A stretch of 64,000 nucleotides of DNA from Flaccisagitta enflata (GCA_965153355.1 OZ231128.1:3162001-3226000), one strand, 5' to 3'. Shown: positions 1-11,702, counted from the first letter of the stretch. Translations and numbers: made by a program. Notes: generated by a model from the letters alone, not told the origin.

Positions 1-500
1 GGTGATGAGGAAATGTGAATTTCGTTTATAACCGAAGTACTCGCATGTTTAAGGCCCTTTATGCTCGTTAAAAAAAGGAGTAAAATGAACAAAAAACTGT
101 TTTGTCTTGGTTTGGTTTGGTGAGGGTCAATAAATGTCATTTCTATGATTTTCGTTTTTGAAAAACAACCAACTGTTCTTAAGATGAAAGAAAAAGTCGA
201 AGGAATAAATATTTGTGTAAACAACACTAGATTTAGTGGTGCAACGATTTGTATATACAGTGGACCAAAGCAGAGCAAATCCTGACTTTTTTGTTCCCTG
301 TAAATAATGTACTTCTCAACGAATCAAACTTAGAAGTTAAGCCAATGATAAATTGATTAAAAGTTCGATGAACGAAGAGAGATCTATTTTCGATTTCTCC
401 CTTTGCCCACCCAAACGATGGTCTTGAAGTAATGATACGCAATTATCCGTTACGGTCAAGCGTGATAGCGCATTCATGTTTCATCAAACAGAACGCCAAG
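1..500. other. non-coding DNA, nothing recognised
   Basis: AT-rich sequence with short unconvincing reading frames. I see no gene, RNA gene or element here up to the minisatellite that begins at 501. Confidence 0.5.
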
Positions 501-816
501 TGTGTTACCACCTCGCAAATTGTGTTACCACCTCGCAAAGTGTGTTACCACCTCGGAGAGTGTGTTACCACCTCGGAAAGTGTGTTACCACCTCGCAAAG
601 TGTGTTACCACCTCGGAAAGTGTGTTACCACCTCGCAAAGTGTGTTACCACCTCGCAAAGTGTGTTACCACCTCGGAAAGTGTGTTACCACCTCGGAAAG
701 TGTGTTACCACCTCGGAAAGTGTGTTACCACCTCGGAAAGTGTGTTACCACCTCGCAAAGTGTGTTACCACCTCGGAGAGTGTGTTACCACCTCGGAGAT
801 TGTGTTACCACCTCGG
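501..816. repeat. 20-bp minisatellite, 16 direct copies
   Basis: Sixteen head-to-tail copies of TGTGTTACCACCTCGSAAAG start every 20 bases from 501 to 801. Variation is confined mostly to the last five bases (CAAAG, GAAAG, GAGAG). There are no spacers, so this is not a CRISPR array. Because 20 is not a multiple of three, all three forward frames are open and read the same 20-residue periodic peptide in rotated register. Confidence 0.95.
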
Positions 817-1186
817 ATTCTCAATCATGCAAAAAATTGGCGGTACTCGAACATTCAATCGGGTGTCAATTTCTTAATAGTGTATACGGTCAAGCCTCGC
901 AATAACGGATGTCAAGGGACTAACAAATTTCATTCACTGTAGATGCAATTCTGTTATTTCTAAAAAAGAAATTTAAAGAAATTGACTTGAAAGAACTAAG
1001 TTTTTTTAATTTGTTATTCATGGATTTTGGTTTCTTTCGTATCCGTTGTAGCAGGGTTTAAATGTATTTAAAATAAACGTCCAATCTACAGACACTCGTC
1101 GCTGAATCGCCTCATCCTGATTTACTTCAGGTTTTGAATCTTGATCTAAATGATCACGAGAACTTGATTTCCCCCTTTTATTCTAC

Positions 1187-1195
<9 letters not shown>
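817..1195. other. non-coding DNA, nothing recognised
   Basis: No gene or clear element is visible between the minisatellite and the (GTCT)n tract at 1196-1238. Confidence 0.4.
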
Positions 1196-1237
<42 letters not shown>

Positions 1238-1238
1238 A
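1196..1238. repeat. (GTCT)n microsatellite
   Basis: About ten uninterrupted GTCT units. GTCY tetranucleotides recur throughout the window and also form the variable interior of the hairpin-ended interspersed element. Confidence 0.9.
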
Positions 1239-1562
1239 CTGTCGCCCTTTCAATATACCTTTTCTCTTTTCTTCCCTCAAATTGTGCCTCAAATTATTAA
1301 AAGCGTGGTCATCCATTCACTCGCGTATCATTTCTATTCAAGGCTGAATTCAGGGTTCAAGGAGAAAGTAAATATTTATATAAAAAAACGACGAAGACAC
1401 GAGACACGAAATATATATCACTTTAATTCACTTTTTTTCGCGGTGGGCGAGGGTCTCTTCACCCCCCCCCCCCTTCGGGCGAGGGCCATCTCTGGTGACA
1501 TCAAAGCCTCAAGGCTTTTTTGGTTAACAGGATAAAATGAAAAGAAACTCTGACGAGTGCTT

Positions 1563-1771
1563 TTTAGTCACGTGCTACGCGACTCTACACCCCTCTTTGT
1601 CGGTCCGTCCGTCCGTCCGTCCGTCCGTCCATCCGATCATCACGCTTTATTTTTTCTGGGTTTATGTGTGTTTTTTTTGGCCTTACTGCTCCTGCCAAAA
1701 TGCTCCACTGACCTCCATTATGACCCTTGCCCACCCGCACGCGACTAGGGTAGCCGGCCTTGTTTGAGGAA
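1563..1771 (+). mobile_element. hairpin-ended interspersed element, near-complete copy
   Basis: The left end is a hairpin around AGTCACGTGCTACGCGACT, followed by (GTCC)n. A pyrimidine-rich middle leads to the family's right end, GCCCACCCGCACGCGACT then GGTAGCCGGCCTTGTTT. The same architecture is repeated about 25 times in this window, in both orientations. No coding capacity is visible. Confidence 0.8.
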
Positions 1772-1782
1772 AGCGTTTAAGC

Positions 1783-2240
1783 GACTTGTCAGTCTGTCGG
1801 TTTGTCTGTCTTCCTTTCTGTGAGTCTTTCGGTTTGTTTGTCTTCCTTTCTGTGAGTCTGTCGGTTTGTCTGTCTTCCTTTCTGTGAGTCTGTTGGTTGG
1901 TCTGTCTTCCTTTCTGTGAGTCAGTCGGTTTGTCTGTCTTCCTTTCTGTGAGTCTGTCTGTTTGTTTGTCTTCCTTTCTGTGAGTCTGTCTGTTTGTCTG
2001 TCTTCCTTTCTGTGAGTCTTTCGGTTTGTCTGTCTTCCTTTCTGTGAGTCAGTCTGTCTGTCAGTCTTCCTTTCTGTGAGTCAGTCTGTTTGTTTGTCTT
2101 CCTTTCTGTGAGTCTGTCGGTTTGTCTGTCTTCCTTTCTGTGAGTCTGTTGGTTGGTCTGTCTTCCTTTCTGTGAGTCAGTCGGTTTGTCTGTCTTCCTT
2201 TCTGTCTGTCTGTTGGTTGGTCTGTCTTCCTTTTTGTAAG
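1783..2240. repeat. 32-bp minisatellite built from GTCT-like tetranucleotides
   Basis: About 14 copies of a unit containing TTTGTCTGTCTTCCTTTCTG recur every 32 bases (for example at 1810, 1842 and 1874). Thirty-two is eight tetranucleotides, so the array looks like a higher-order form of a (GTCT)n tract. It starts just after the right end of the interspersed element at 1563-1771. Confidence 0.9.
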
Positions 2241-2401
2241 TCGGCGTGACACGTTTTAGTCTTTTTGTCTATGTTGAGCTGAGTTTTGCGACAACTTTTG
2301 TTCAGTTGTTCTTCTTGAGTGGTAAAATGTTCGCAAAACCAGGATTTTTTTTTTAAATCCTAAATACAAAACAAAAACATACAGAAATAACTTCTCATGG
2401 G

Positions 2402-2403
<2 letters not shown>

Positions 2404-2435
<32 letters not shown>
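2404..2435. repeat. (CT)n microsatellite
   Basis: Uninterrupted CT dinucleotides. Confidence 0.9.
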
Positions 2436-2441
<6 letters not shown>

Positions 2442-2618
2442 AAAATAGAGACATGATATTTCTCAAATCTTAATCCTCAAACGTGTAACAAAATCCCCTT
2501 TTCATTTAGGCCTTCCTTTTGTCTGTCGCAAGCTCTGTCCTTAATTTCTTTTCTTGTCCTGGTCTGTCTTTATGTCTGTCTGTCTATGTGTACGTCGGTC
2601 TGTCTATCTCTCTTCTTC

Positions 2619-2621
<3 letters not shown>

Positions 2622-2680
<59 letters not shown>
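2622..2680. repeat. (GTCT)n to (CT)n compound microsatellite
   Basis: A short GTCT run grades directly into CT dinucleotides. Confidence 0.9.
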
Positions 2681-2682
<2 letters not shown>

Positions 2683-2985
2683 AATTCCATTTTCGGGTCA
2701 CGTCTAGAAGATATGGAAGACTTGTATTTGAAAAACTCGTATTTGGTTTCGCATGTTTAGACAGAAGAGAGGTAAAAAAATTGCTCTGAAAAAAAATTGC
2801 TCTATTAAAAATAAGTTCCTCTTTTTTGACAAAAAGAAAAAAAAGAAAAGAAAAGAACAGAAAGAATAATATCTAGCAACGGGAAAGAATTGAATAATAA
2901 GAGACACGTGTTTAAGAAATATGATGAACCCACGTGAGCAATCTCAGTCATCCATAAATTTGAGTGGACCAACTCAGTAGATTTC

Positions 2986-3164
2986 GGGCGTGTTTCTAGT
3001 GATGACAATCATCGCGTTTGTTCCCATGAAACGCGTTCACAGCGTGAACACATATTCAAGATTTACAACTGTCCCACAAGGGAGTGAGCGAAGCGAGTGA
3101 GCGAGCCCGTGAACGGAGCGAGTGAGCGAAGCGAGCGTAGCGAAGTGGAGCGCTGCGAAACGAA
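2986..3164 (-). mobile_element. Harbinger-like MITE, truncated copy
   Basis: Starts with the terminal sequence GGGCGTGTTTCTAGTGATGA and runs through the family's GAGCGAAGCGAGTGAGCGAG-type interior. The opposite terminus is missing. It is the reverse-oriented relative of the copies at 20639, 40383, 40608 and 49857. Confidence 0.75.
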
Positions 3165-3303
3165 TTTAAGATTTAACCTAAAGGTAACATCAGGATGGTT
3201 TCAAGAAGGCAGAAAGGATTTTAGAAAAAGTCATCTTACAAGCCCAGATCGATTACCCTGATTGGGCCTCCCGAAGTGTTCGCAATTAGTGTCATTCATT
3301 ATA

Positions 3304-3305
<2 letters not shown>

Positions 3306-3341
<36 letters not shown>
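3306..3341. repeat. (CT)n tract abutting the LINE
   Basis: A CT tract ending in TTTTAG immediately before the first LINE-derived codon. The open frame runs upstream through it as a Ser-Leu string, but that part is not LINE protein. Confidence 0.85.
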
Positions 3342-3344
<3 letters not shown>

Positions 3345-6056
3345 GCAAGTGAGAATGCTGAAAAATGGGTGTCTAAGGTCATGATTGACGAAGATGAACT
3401 TTTCAAGATCTCTGGTAAAAACGACTCCGACCATAACACCATATCCATAACAGTGCATATTCCATCGATTGAGAAAATACAAATCCCAAAAAGAACCATA
3501 TGGAACATCAGAGCCTCTAATGAAAAATGGGGCCTGTTCACTGAGAAACTCATTGAACATACACCAAAAGCCACCCAGATCATTACAGACAGCAACGTTC
3601 CATTTGACATACGCTATAAGAATTATATAAAATTACTTGACTCATTACTAAGACAGACCATTGGCCGGACAACAATAAAGAACAATAGAAGGGCAACAGT
3701 ATCAGAGGTAACACGTGACTTACATCAACAGAAGAAAGCCTTAAAACAGAAAATACAACAAGAAAAAAGTAAGGAAAGAAAGGTTGATCTCATAAATGAC
3801 TATAAAAGGTTACAAGAAGAGATCATACAGAATATGAATGAAGAAAAAGCGCAAATGATCAGAGAAAAACTTGACAGAATAATCAAAGATCGAAGTAAGA
3901 AACTTTATTGGGATGAGAAAAGAAGAATGAGCCGGAATCCTGCACTGGAATCCTTAGTCATAAAAAATGAAAAAGGAGAAAGGCAATATAATCCTGAGGA
4001 TTATAAAGAAACAAACGCAAGATATTTTGAAGGTCTTTACACAGCGAAAGACTACATACCTCATCCTCACCATCAAGAGGTAGACTCAAAAATTTTGAAC
4101 TACACAAATGACATGTCATATGATGACTTAGATTACAACCAGACACCGACAAAAAGAGAGATTAAAGACGTTATAGAAAGAAAACAAAACAACAAATCGA
4201 CCCCTGACTTTCCAAATGAGATATTAAAAAGACCAGGTGATGCAATGGTCGATTTCTTACATCCATTGATCACTACTGTCTTTAATGAATTAGTTGTCGC
4301 ACAGATTTGGAATAAAGGCAGAATAACAACTTTATTTAAAGGGAAAGGAGAGAAAGAGGATCTCAACAACTACCGAGGCATTACTACTTCATCAGCCATC
4401 GGCACCATTGTTGAAACTATGATTGACGATCGGATAGAACGACTGGTTCCATTTAGCCAAGCCCAAGGAGGAGGCAAGAAAGGAGCCTCACCTTGTGACC
4501 ATCTCTTCCTCATCCGTGCCATCATTGACATAAGCAAGGCACAAAAACGCATGACCTTTCTTACGTTTTATGATGTTTCAAAGGCATATGATAATGTCAA
4601 TAACAAGGACCTCCTAGTAACTATGTGGGAAAATGGCCTGAAGGGCAAAGCCTGGCGAATCCTACAAGAATTAAACTCCAATCTAAGAGCGGAGGTTAAG
4701 ACAAGGTTCGGATTAACAAGAGAAATAGAAATGGAAATTGGAGGCAAGCAGGGGTCACGACTTACCGGACGCATGTTTGCAAAATTGATGGATCTAATGT
4801 TAGATGAATTAACAGACAAGGGTTTTGAGATAACAAAAGATCTATTTATAGCTGTTTTACTATGGGTTGATGACGTAGTCTCGTGCGCTGAAGGCGTAGA
4901 GGCTCAAAGAGAAATCATGGAAACAATAAACCAATTCGCAATTAAACATAAAATCAAATGGGGCCGTGAAAAATGCAAAGTTATGCGTGTTGGTAAACAT
5001 ACAAAAGACGAGTACAAGTGGACCATAGGCGAAATGGAAATAGACGAAACTGACCACTACAAATACCTTGGTGATGTAGTGAGTAGTGATGGGAGAAACA
5101 AGGAAAATATCAAATCAAGACAAGCAAAACTTCAAACGTCAATAATCAATGTCAATACATATGCCAGCAATGAGGTTATGTCAAAAATTGAGGCACCAGT
5201 CTTGCTGGACCTTTATGAGTCAATTGCCATTTCTGGTTTCATAACAAATTCAGAATCATGGTCTTTAAACAAAGGTGAGGAAAATGAGATTGAAAAAGTG
5301 GAAATTCAAGCCCTAAAAAGTTTATTTGATCTTCCAATTCACACTCCTACAGCCGCCATCGTCTTCACTCTCGGCGTGCCCTTTACCAAGCAACGCATTG
5401 ACAAACGTAATCTCCTCTTTCTCTACAAAATTCTCCACAAAGGCAGTGATGCCTATATGAAAGAGGCACTTAACACTCTTGACACGCTCAACATAGGGTG
5501 GTGCAAAAAGATTAAGGAGACTCTCGCAGAATATGACCTACCACTAGACTTTGAGGAAATAAAAGACCACAGCCTCCCACTATGGAAAAAAAGAATTGAC
5601 ATAGCTCTTGACACGAAACACAAAGAACGACTACTAGAGATGTGCTACAAGAACGAAAACGGTGTACAAACCCCTAAAACAAAGACAGCACACTTGATTG
5701 AAAAACTTAACAAGAACGATTACAAGAGACAACCTGAAAGAGAAATAATGAAAATGACGAAATTAGAAGCAAAGACAGTAATTACTGCAAGATATGGTAT
5801 GCTAGAGTGCGGGAAAAACCATAAAGGCACATTGAGTCTGAATTGTACAACTTGTAACATCATTGACGATGAGAGCCACAGACTTAATGATTGTCCAAAA
5901 TGGCAACATAGAAATAGACAAAGTTCTGACGAATGTGAACGAATTGATTTTGCCAAAATTTTTTCCAATGACATTAGCACTCTGCGTGAGATAATACCTG
6001 TTATACAAAACCTCTGGAATGTAAAAAGTGCCCATGGCACAATGTACACGGATTAA
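3345..6056 (+). CDS. LINE endonuclease-reverse transcriptase, 5'-truncated
   Basis: An unbroken frame of about 900 codons. The first residues hold the very end of an apurinic-type endonuclease domain, with the SDHN motif about 30 residues in; the rest of the endonuclease is missing. The reverse transcriptase domain follows, with LNNYRGI, motif A FYDVSKAYDNV, motif B GGKQGSRLTG and motif C LLWVDDVV. Motif C is VDD rather than the more common Y/FADD. Near the C-terminus, CTTC with a downstream HRLNDC forms a CCHC-type knuckle. The enzyme would nick DNA and prime reverse transcription of its own RNA. The missing N-terminal endonuclease makes this copy unlikely to be autonomous. The intact frame suggests recent insertion. 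The clade is not certain; the layout fits apurinic-endonuclease LINEs of the Jockey/CR1/I group in a broad sense. Confidence 0.88.
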   Translation, partial: ASENAEKWVSKVMIDEDELFKISGKNDSDHNTISITVHIPSIEKIQIPKRTIWNIRASNEKWGLFTEKLIEHTPKATQIITDSNVPFDIRYKNYIKLLDSLLRQTIGRTTIKNNRRATVSEVTRDLHQQKKALKQKIQQEKSKERKVDLINDYKRLQEEIIQNMNEEKAQMIREKLDRIIKDRSKKLYWDEKRRMSRNPALESLVIKNEKGERQYNPEDYKETNARYFEGLYTAKDYIPHPHHQEVDSKILNYTNDMSYDDLDYNQTPTKREIKDVIERKQNNKSTPDFPNEILKRPGDAMVDFLHPLITTVFNELVVAQIWNKGRITTLFKGKGEKEDLNNYRGITTSSAIGTIVETMIDDRIERLVPFSQAQGGGKKGASPCDHLFLIRAIIDISKAQKRMTFLTFYDVSKAYDNVNNKDLLVTMWENGLKGKAWRILQELNSNLRAEVKTRFGLTREIEMEIGGKQGSRLTGRMFAKLMDLMLDELTDKGFEITKDLFIAVLLWVDDVVSCAEGVEAQREIMETINQFAIKHKIKWGREKCKVMRVGKHTKDEYKWTIGEMEIDETDHYKYLGDVVSSDGRNKENIKSRQAKLQTSIINVNTYASNEVMSKIEAPVLLDLYESIAISGFITNSESWSLNKGEENEIEKVEIQALKSLFDLPIHTPTAAIVFTLGVPFTKQRIDKRNLLFLYKILHKGSDAYMKEALNTLDTLNIGWCKKIKETLAEYDLPLDFEEIKDHSLPLWKKRIDIALDTKHKERLLEMCYKNENGVQTPKTKTAHLIEKLNKNDYKRQPEREIMKMTKLEAKTVITARYGMLECGKNHKGTLSLNCTTCNIIDDESHRLNDCPKWQHRNRQSSDECERIDFAKIFSNDISTLREIIPVIQNLWNVKSAHGTMYTD

Positions 6057-6124
6057 CGTTTCCAAAGATTGTACTCATTTACCTATGAATGCTTTCCATT
6101 TAACCTGCCATTAAAGATACTGAA

Positions 6125-6325
6125 CAGTACAAGTCATATTTTGTCGTTTAAGAGAACCTATATGTACGAATCACCTAAACAGTGATGACGGCGCATAGAC
6201 TTGTAAAAATATTTCGTTCTTGTTAACTTGCCTATGGTAATTATGATTGTTATACAAGTCACATTTTGTCGTTTAAGAGAACCTATATGTACGAATCACC
6301 TATACAGTGATGACGGCGCATGTAC
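6125..6325 (+). repeat. tandem duplication in LINE 3' UTR
   Basis: A block beginning ACAAGTCA and running through CGTTTAAGAGAACCTATATG to GTGATGACGGCGCA occurs at 6129 and again at 6254, 125 bases apart, with few differences. Confidence 0.85.
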
Positions 6326-6479
6326 TTGTATGAAATATTTATTCTTTTTTGAACGTATTTATCCTGTACTGCTATTTATGACTCTCTCTTACTTTGTACG
6401 CAAGTACAGCTCATAATAATTTTATATTGTTGATGTGATAAATGCACATTTGATGACCATTACAAATCAATCAATCAAT

Positions 6480-6483
<4 letters not shown>

Positions 6484-6568
<85 letters not shown>
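6484..6568. repeat. (CT)n microsatellite
   Basis: About 42 CT units directly after the LINE tail. Confidence 0.95.
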
Positions 6569-6571
<3 letters not shown>

Positions 6572-7868
6572 AAGGCCTAATGACTTTTATTTTAAAGGAT
6601 ACTCATCCACTTCCCCTCACCACTCAACTCGTCCTTCTTCTGGGGGTCGTAAGGAGGTCAGTCATTACAAAGTGTTTTTTTCCAGGTCGTGTTTACATTA
6701 AAAGGTAATTCTTAAATAAAACCCTCTTTGATTAGGGCGGTCGGGAATTGGGTCAAATTCCATATATTGATGTATTCAGGCTATTTGCACAAATAATCAA
6801 TAAAAAAAGAATTTCTGACAAGTTGGGGTTGAAAATTAAACAAACGACCTTGTCAGCAATAATATAAGCTTACTAAAAAGAAAAAAGCTTTTACGTGGGA
6901 CATGGTTTAATCTTCTTATTCAGCCCTCTACTTGTGGAAAAAAAATTTTAATATGATGAATTTATCCAATTAACTAAAATACATCATTTTTTGAAATGTG
7001 ATTTTTATGTCTGACCACCCTACTAATGATACTATTTGCGATTGGTATTGGAATGGTATGTGAATTCATTGGGTTGTGTATCGGCTATTGACCCATCAAA
7101 AATTCAATCAGCAAAATGTGCGATATGAAGAGACCTTGAAATAATTGATCAGACTGAGCAGGCTGAGCGAATGAAACCAACGAACAACTTAGCACACCTC
7201 TAATAAAAAAACCCCAAGGTAGATATTCGGTGTTAGACTTAGAAGCGCGAACTTGTTTTCTCTCCTTTCCCCTTTCTCCTTTCGTCCTAAGCACCCTCAA
7301 GTCCTTTTTTTAGGACTTCACTCTTGGATCATCACAATCATTAGCAACCAGGTGTTACTATTCAATCATTTGAGTGAGTGAGAAGAAAAACAAGGCCGGA
7401 TATACGTTCAAAGGGCATTTGGGACAGATCAAGTTGGCTGGCGAGAGCGGTCGACATGAAGGCAGGGGCAGTGGCGTAAATAATGTCAGTCACAAAAATA
7501 GATGCAATGAAGCGGACTTACTGACCGTCTCACAAACAGCGTGACTCGTGGAACAAGAAGCAACAGTCTCGACAGAAGTGCTGAAATATAGTTACTCCCA
7601 GCTATAACGGACCCAGTATAGCGGAAATCCGCCTATAAAAGATTTCTGTCATTTCTTTTTATTTCTTATATTGCTATATAAAAAAATCTGCCATTAACAG
7701 ATATAATCCATAAGTTCCTTGTTATCCATTATTGTGGGGCACCGGGTATTGCTGTTCATGTAGTGACTACATGATGTACAATTTTTTTTTCTCCATTTAA
7801 TCATAGTAACTTTCAAAGGAAAACTCTCTCCTGACGGTATACATACAACATCATCGATATCACCATCT

Positions 7869-7870
<2 letters not shown>
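6569..7870. other. non-coding DNA with a fragment of the interspersed element
   Basis: No gene recognised. A short right-end fragment of the hairpin-ended family (CAAGGCCGGATATACG) lies at about 7392-7407. Confidence 0.4.

Positions 7871-7939
<69 letters not shown>
7871..7939. repeat. (GTT)n microsatellite
   Basis: About 23 uninterrupted GTT units. Confidence 0.95.
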
Positions 7940-8075
7940 ACCATCGACTTGGCCTCATGGGCAAAATGTTCCATCGGCAAAGTTGTCAGACATAAACTTA
8001 TCCTTATTTCCTTTGACATGCAGATATATACTTATTCATCGTTAGTCCCCGCACGACAAAGTCGATAGAGAAAAG

Positions 8076-8181
<106 letters not shown>

Positions 8182-8499
8182 AAGGGGTTTTAACGGGGGT
8201 TTCCTTAAGAAAACAAATTTCGCCTTTTCCGCGAAGTCGGGCACCTTCTAGGCCTCAGAGCGCTTCTACTAACTCTTTAACCTCTCACAAAAACCAAACA
8301 ACGTATTACGAAAACCATTTCTTTTTTTTTCTTTAAATTTTGTCTTTATTTTTTTGTCATGAGACTGAACGTTTCTGTCTTTCCTTCGCTCTTTATTTCA
8401 TGAAATTATTACTTTTTCAACTTCTTGCATTTCTAACCCGGTCTTTGCTTACCTTATTTCCTTTTCTCTTCCTATCATCCTTTCATTCATTAAATCTTT

Positions 8500-8683
8500 C
8501 TTTCTTCCTTTATTTTTTTTCCTTTCTTTTTTTTCCTTTTTTTTTCTCTTTTCTTTCTTCTTCTTCTTCTTCTTTCTTCTTCTTTCTTCTTTCTTCTTCT
8601 TCATTCTCTTCTTTTCTGCTATGTTTTTTTGCTTGTTCATTTTCTTTCTTTCTTCTTTTTTTTCTTTTTTTTTTTCTTTTTTG

Positions 8684-8735
<52 letters not shown>

Positions 8736-8770
8736 TTCTTCTTTCTTTCTTTCTTTCTTTCTTTCTATAT
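8500..8770. repeat. (TTTC)n and TTC-rich pyrimidine tract
   Basis: Imperfect TTC blocks followed by a near-perfect (TTTC)n run; the + strand is almost pure pyrimidine. Confidence 0.9.
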
Positions 8771-9146
8771 TTTTTTCATTTATTTCTGTTTTCTGCGTTT
8801 CTTTCTTTTTTTCCCCTCCCTTTTATATCGATTTATCTTTGCCTTTTTCTTAATTTTCCTCTTTTTATGAATATCAAACCGTCTCTTACTTTCTTCTTCA
8901 TCAGCCAGTTTTATCCATTGTTATGACTAATTTACAGCTTTATTTCTCTATTGTAACTAATTTACGAAAAGCGCCGAGCTTCATTCTAAATCACAATCAG
9001 TTCTTCCCATTACCGTTCATTAGTCACGCTTAAATACTCGTAAATCTACCTTGCAAATCAAAATGCGACAAATTTTAATTTCAAACCAACGCCAAAGTTT
9101 TTTTTCTTTTATCGGGACGGCTTTAGTCACGTTTTGACACAGAGTC

Positions 9147-9242
9147 ACAAATAGACACTAGTATCTATACACTGTAAACTCATGACAGAAATAGACACAA
9201 ATAGACACTAGTATCTATACACTGTAAACTCATGACAGAAAT
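9147..9242. repeat. 50-bp tandem duplication
   Basis: A block containing TAGACACTAGTATCTATACA and ending in CTCATGACAGAAAT occurs twice in direct succession, almost unchanged. Confidence 0.9.
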
Positions 9243-9301
9243 TACTGTCTGTCTCGTTCTATCACTTTAAGTCTCTCTCTTAGTCTCAATCTGTCTGTCT
9301 G

Positions 9302-9415
<114 letters not shown>

Positions 9416-9617
9416 GAGAAATGTTTGTCTATCAACCCTCACTTGTTACTATTTCTCGATATCACTATTTTGCTATCCTTTTGTAGATAAAAAAAATAAC
9501 TAATGCCTTCTAGCGGCCGATGATGACCCTTTCCCCGCAGCACTTAAATCGTTTCAATGCAATTTAATACCTGTTCTTTGTTTATTATTTCAATTATTTC
9601 CTGCAGGGCACATTTTT

Positions 9618-9838
9618 TTCTTATAGTTGCGGACACGCAACTCTATTAGAGGCTTTGTCCGTCCGTTCGTCCGTGAGCACGAGTCGAAAAGTGGGAAAAC
9701 GAGCGTTTTAGAAGCTTTCTGTGTATGTGTTTGTGTGTATGAAGGGGGGTTGGGTGGGGCGTTGGGTGTGGATGAGGTTAGCCACCCCTGCCCACCCGTC
9801 CGCAACAATATTGTGACCCAGCGTCACTTGTTTTTTCT
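9618..9838 (+). mobile_element. hairpin-ended interspersed element, AGTTGCGG subfamily
   Basis: The left hairpin AGTTGCGGACACGCAACT is at 9625-9642, followed by AGAGGCTTTGTCCGTCCG. The right part carries CCCACCCGTCCGCAACA, complementary to the left stem. It ends in a second hairpin, GTGACCCAGCGTCAC, and CTTGTTTTTT. This subfamily uses A-T pairs where the commoner subfamilies use G-C pairs. Confidence 0.8.
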
Positions 9839-10184
9839 ATAATCAGTAATTCTATCGTACGATGTCCTTTTTTTTTGCTAGTCGTTAATTTTCTCTTCCC
9901 CTTATCATTTGTTTCACTTACGTTAATTAGCGAACATAAACTTAGCGCAGACCGCAAAAAGACCGAGGATAAGGAAAGATCATCAGCCTAGCCTCCGATT
10001 ATGAGCAACTGAATATTCAATGCTTTTGCCCGTTCATTTTCATGCGTGACTATGTTTTTGTTTGTTTTACTTTCTGACCTCAATGCTTCAAAAAATTCAG
10101 CATTATCTATTTTTAACCCTAATCCTTACACAGATCTCCAAATTACAGTGTTTTTTTGCGTCCCAGAGACGAAAAGATTGCAGA

Positions 10185-10273
10185 AAAAAAAAAAACAAAA
10201 AGAAAAAAACAAAAAGGGAAAGAAAGATAACAATGAAAGAAAGAAAGACGGAAAAAAAGAGAGAAAGAAAGTG

Positions 10274-10332
<59 letters not shown>

Positions 10333-10392
10333 AGGAGTGAAAGAAAGAAACAAAGAAAGAAAGAGAGAAAGAAAGAAAGGAAGAAAGAAAAA

Positions 10393-10444
<52 letters not shown>

Positions 10445-10452
10445 AACAAATA

Positions 10453-10516
<64 letters not shown>

Positions 10517-10535
10517 GAGAAAGAAAGAAAGAAAC
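10185..10535. repeat. (GAAA)n purine tract
   Basis: About 350 bases of mostly GAAA tetranucleotides with scattered interruptions. Confidence 0.95.
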
Positions 10536-10946
10536 ACGATTCGCTCTCCTCAACTCTACAACTGGGGATTAAGTAAATAAATTTTCAATGAAGGGCTAAA
10601 AAGAGGGACGGACTTAAATCCCGAGACATAAAAGGAGAAGGACGATTTGTATTGCCAATAAGAAGTAGAAAAAATGAGAAGAAAAAACTTGTGTGATTAT
10701 TCTGAGTTAGATCCTCAAGGGAAATGCTCACATGTATTTACACATATATTCACGCACAGGATTTGAGGCGAATTGAAGCCTTCAATGTTAATTGTTGAAA
10801 GTATCATTGCGCCCATATTTCTACTATACCGCGCTGCCGCAGTGTAATGCCATAAAACATTGAATTCTCATTGTTTCATTTAGCCTGTGGCCATAGATTT
10901 CCTACCCGGCACGTTCATTGGACGACTACCGTAATTAAAGCAATAG

Positions 10947-11192
10947 AAAGAAAAAGAACGCGGAGTTACAATATTTTCGCGGACGGGTGGGCAGGGGCAT
11001 ACAACCCCCTCCACACTCCCTCCAACCCTTTAACACACGCGCGACATCTCAAATGCGCGTTTTCACTCTCGATCACAACGGACCAACAGACCGATGGACC
11101 AACGGACCGATGGACCAACGGACGGACTAACGAACCAATGGGCCAATGGACGGACCAAGCCTCTTATAGAGTCGATAGTCTGCGACTAAAAA
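10947..11192 (-). mobile_element. hairpin-ended interspersed element
   Basis: Reverse orientation. The left hairpin lies at 11170-11187 (AGTCGATAGTCTGCGACT on the + strand). The right end has CGCGGACGGGTGGGCAGGGG and a degenerate terminal hairpin near 10955. The interior is rich in GGACCAAC-type tetranucleotides. Confidence 0.7.
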
Positions 11193-11702
11193 GAGAAAAA
11201 CGCTATTACAGATAACTAAAACTCAGGGGGTTGGTCAGTAGTATGCATCGTCTTAAAACTGCCTCTACCATATCCACGGCTTTACCTTTCTTGTGGATGC
11301 GTTCTCACCATGCTCAACTGTTCCATGTTATTTATGATCTGAGAGAAAAGAAATACGACCCAAATCGCGCGGCTTCGTCCCAACAAAAGCCGTGAGAAAA
11401 CTTGAAGGTTTTAAGATGATTAAGGACAAGTTTAAGGGACGATTATGAATCTGGTTTCAATTTTTCGATGTACGAATTCATCTCCTTTTTTTTCCCCGAC
11501 TTTTCAAAAATACTTCCGCCTACCCAATCTCCAAACTCTTAGCCAATATTACCTCCAACTGGAAGCGAAGGAAAAAAGAAGCCACATTTTTCTGATTTGG
11601 CCTCTTTTTTTGAAAGAGGGAAGCCAGCAGAAAGCAAAATCGAGAGATGATCAGTTGATGGTATTTAAAGAATAAGTTTTTGAAAATTGAAAAGTTAAAA
11701 AA

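Larger units (their letters stand above)
3345..6483 (+). mobile_element. non-LTR retrotransposon insertion with AATC tail
   Basis: The 5' edge is a truncation inside the endonuclease, next to a CT tract. The 3' UTR runs from 6057 and contains a duplicated block. The 3' end is a short (AATC)n run at about 6463-6483, typical of LINEs that end in a microsatellite instead of poly(A). No target duplication could be identified because a CT tract adjoins each end. Confidence 0.75.

Noticed and set aside
501-816. CRISPR-like array of 20-bp repeats
   Set aside because: There are no spacers between repeats and the surroundings are eukaryotic, with spliced animal genes.
3276-3344. Start of the reverse transcriptase protein at the upstream ATG-like codon
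   Set aside because: That part translates a CT tract; LINE similarity starts only at about 3345, so the copy is 5'-truncated.
8340-8870. Phe/Leu/Ser-rich frame resembling a membrane protein
   Set aside because: It is the translation of a TTTC/TTC pyrimidine tract.
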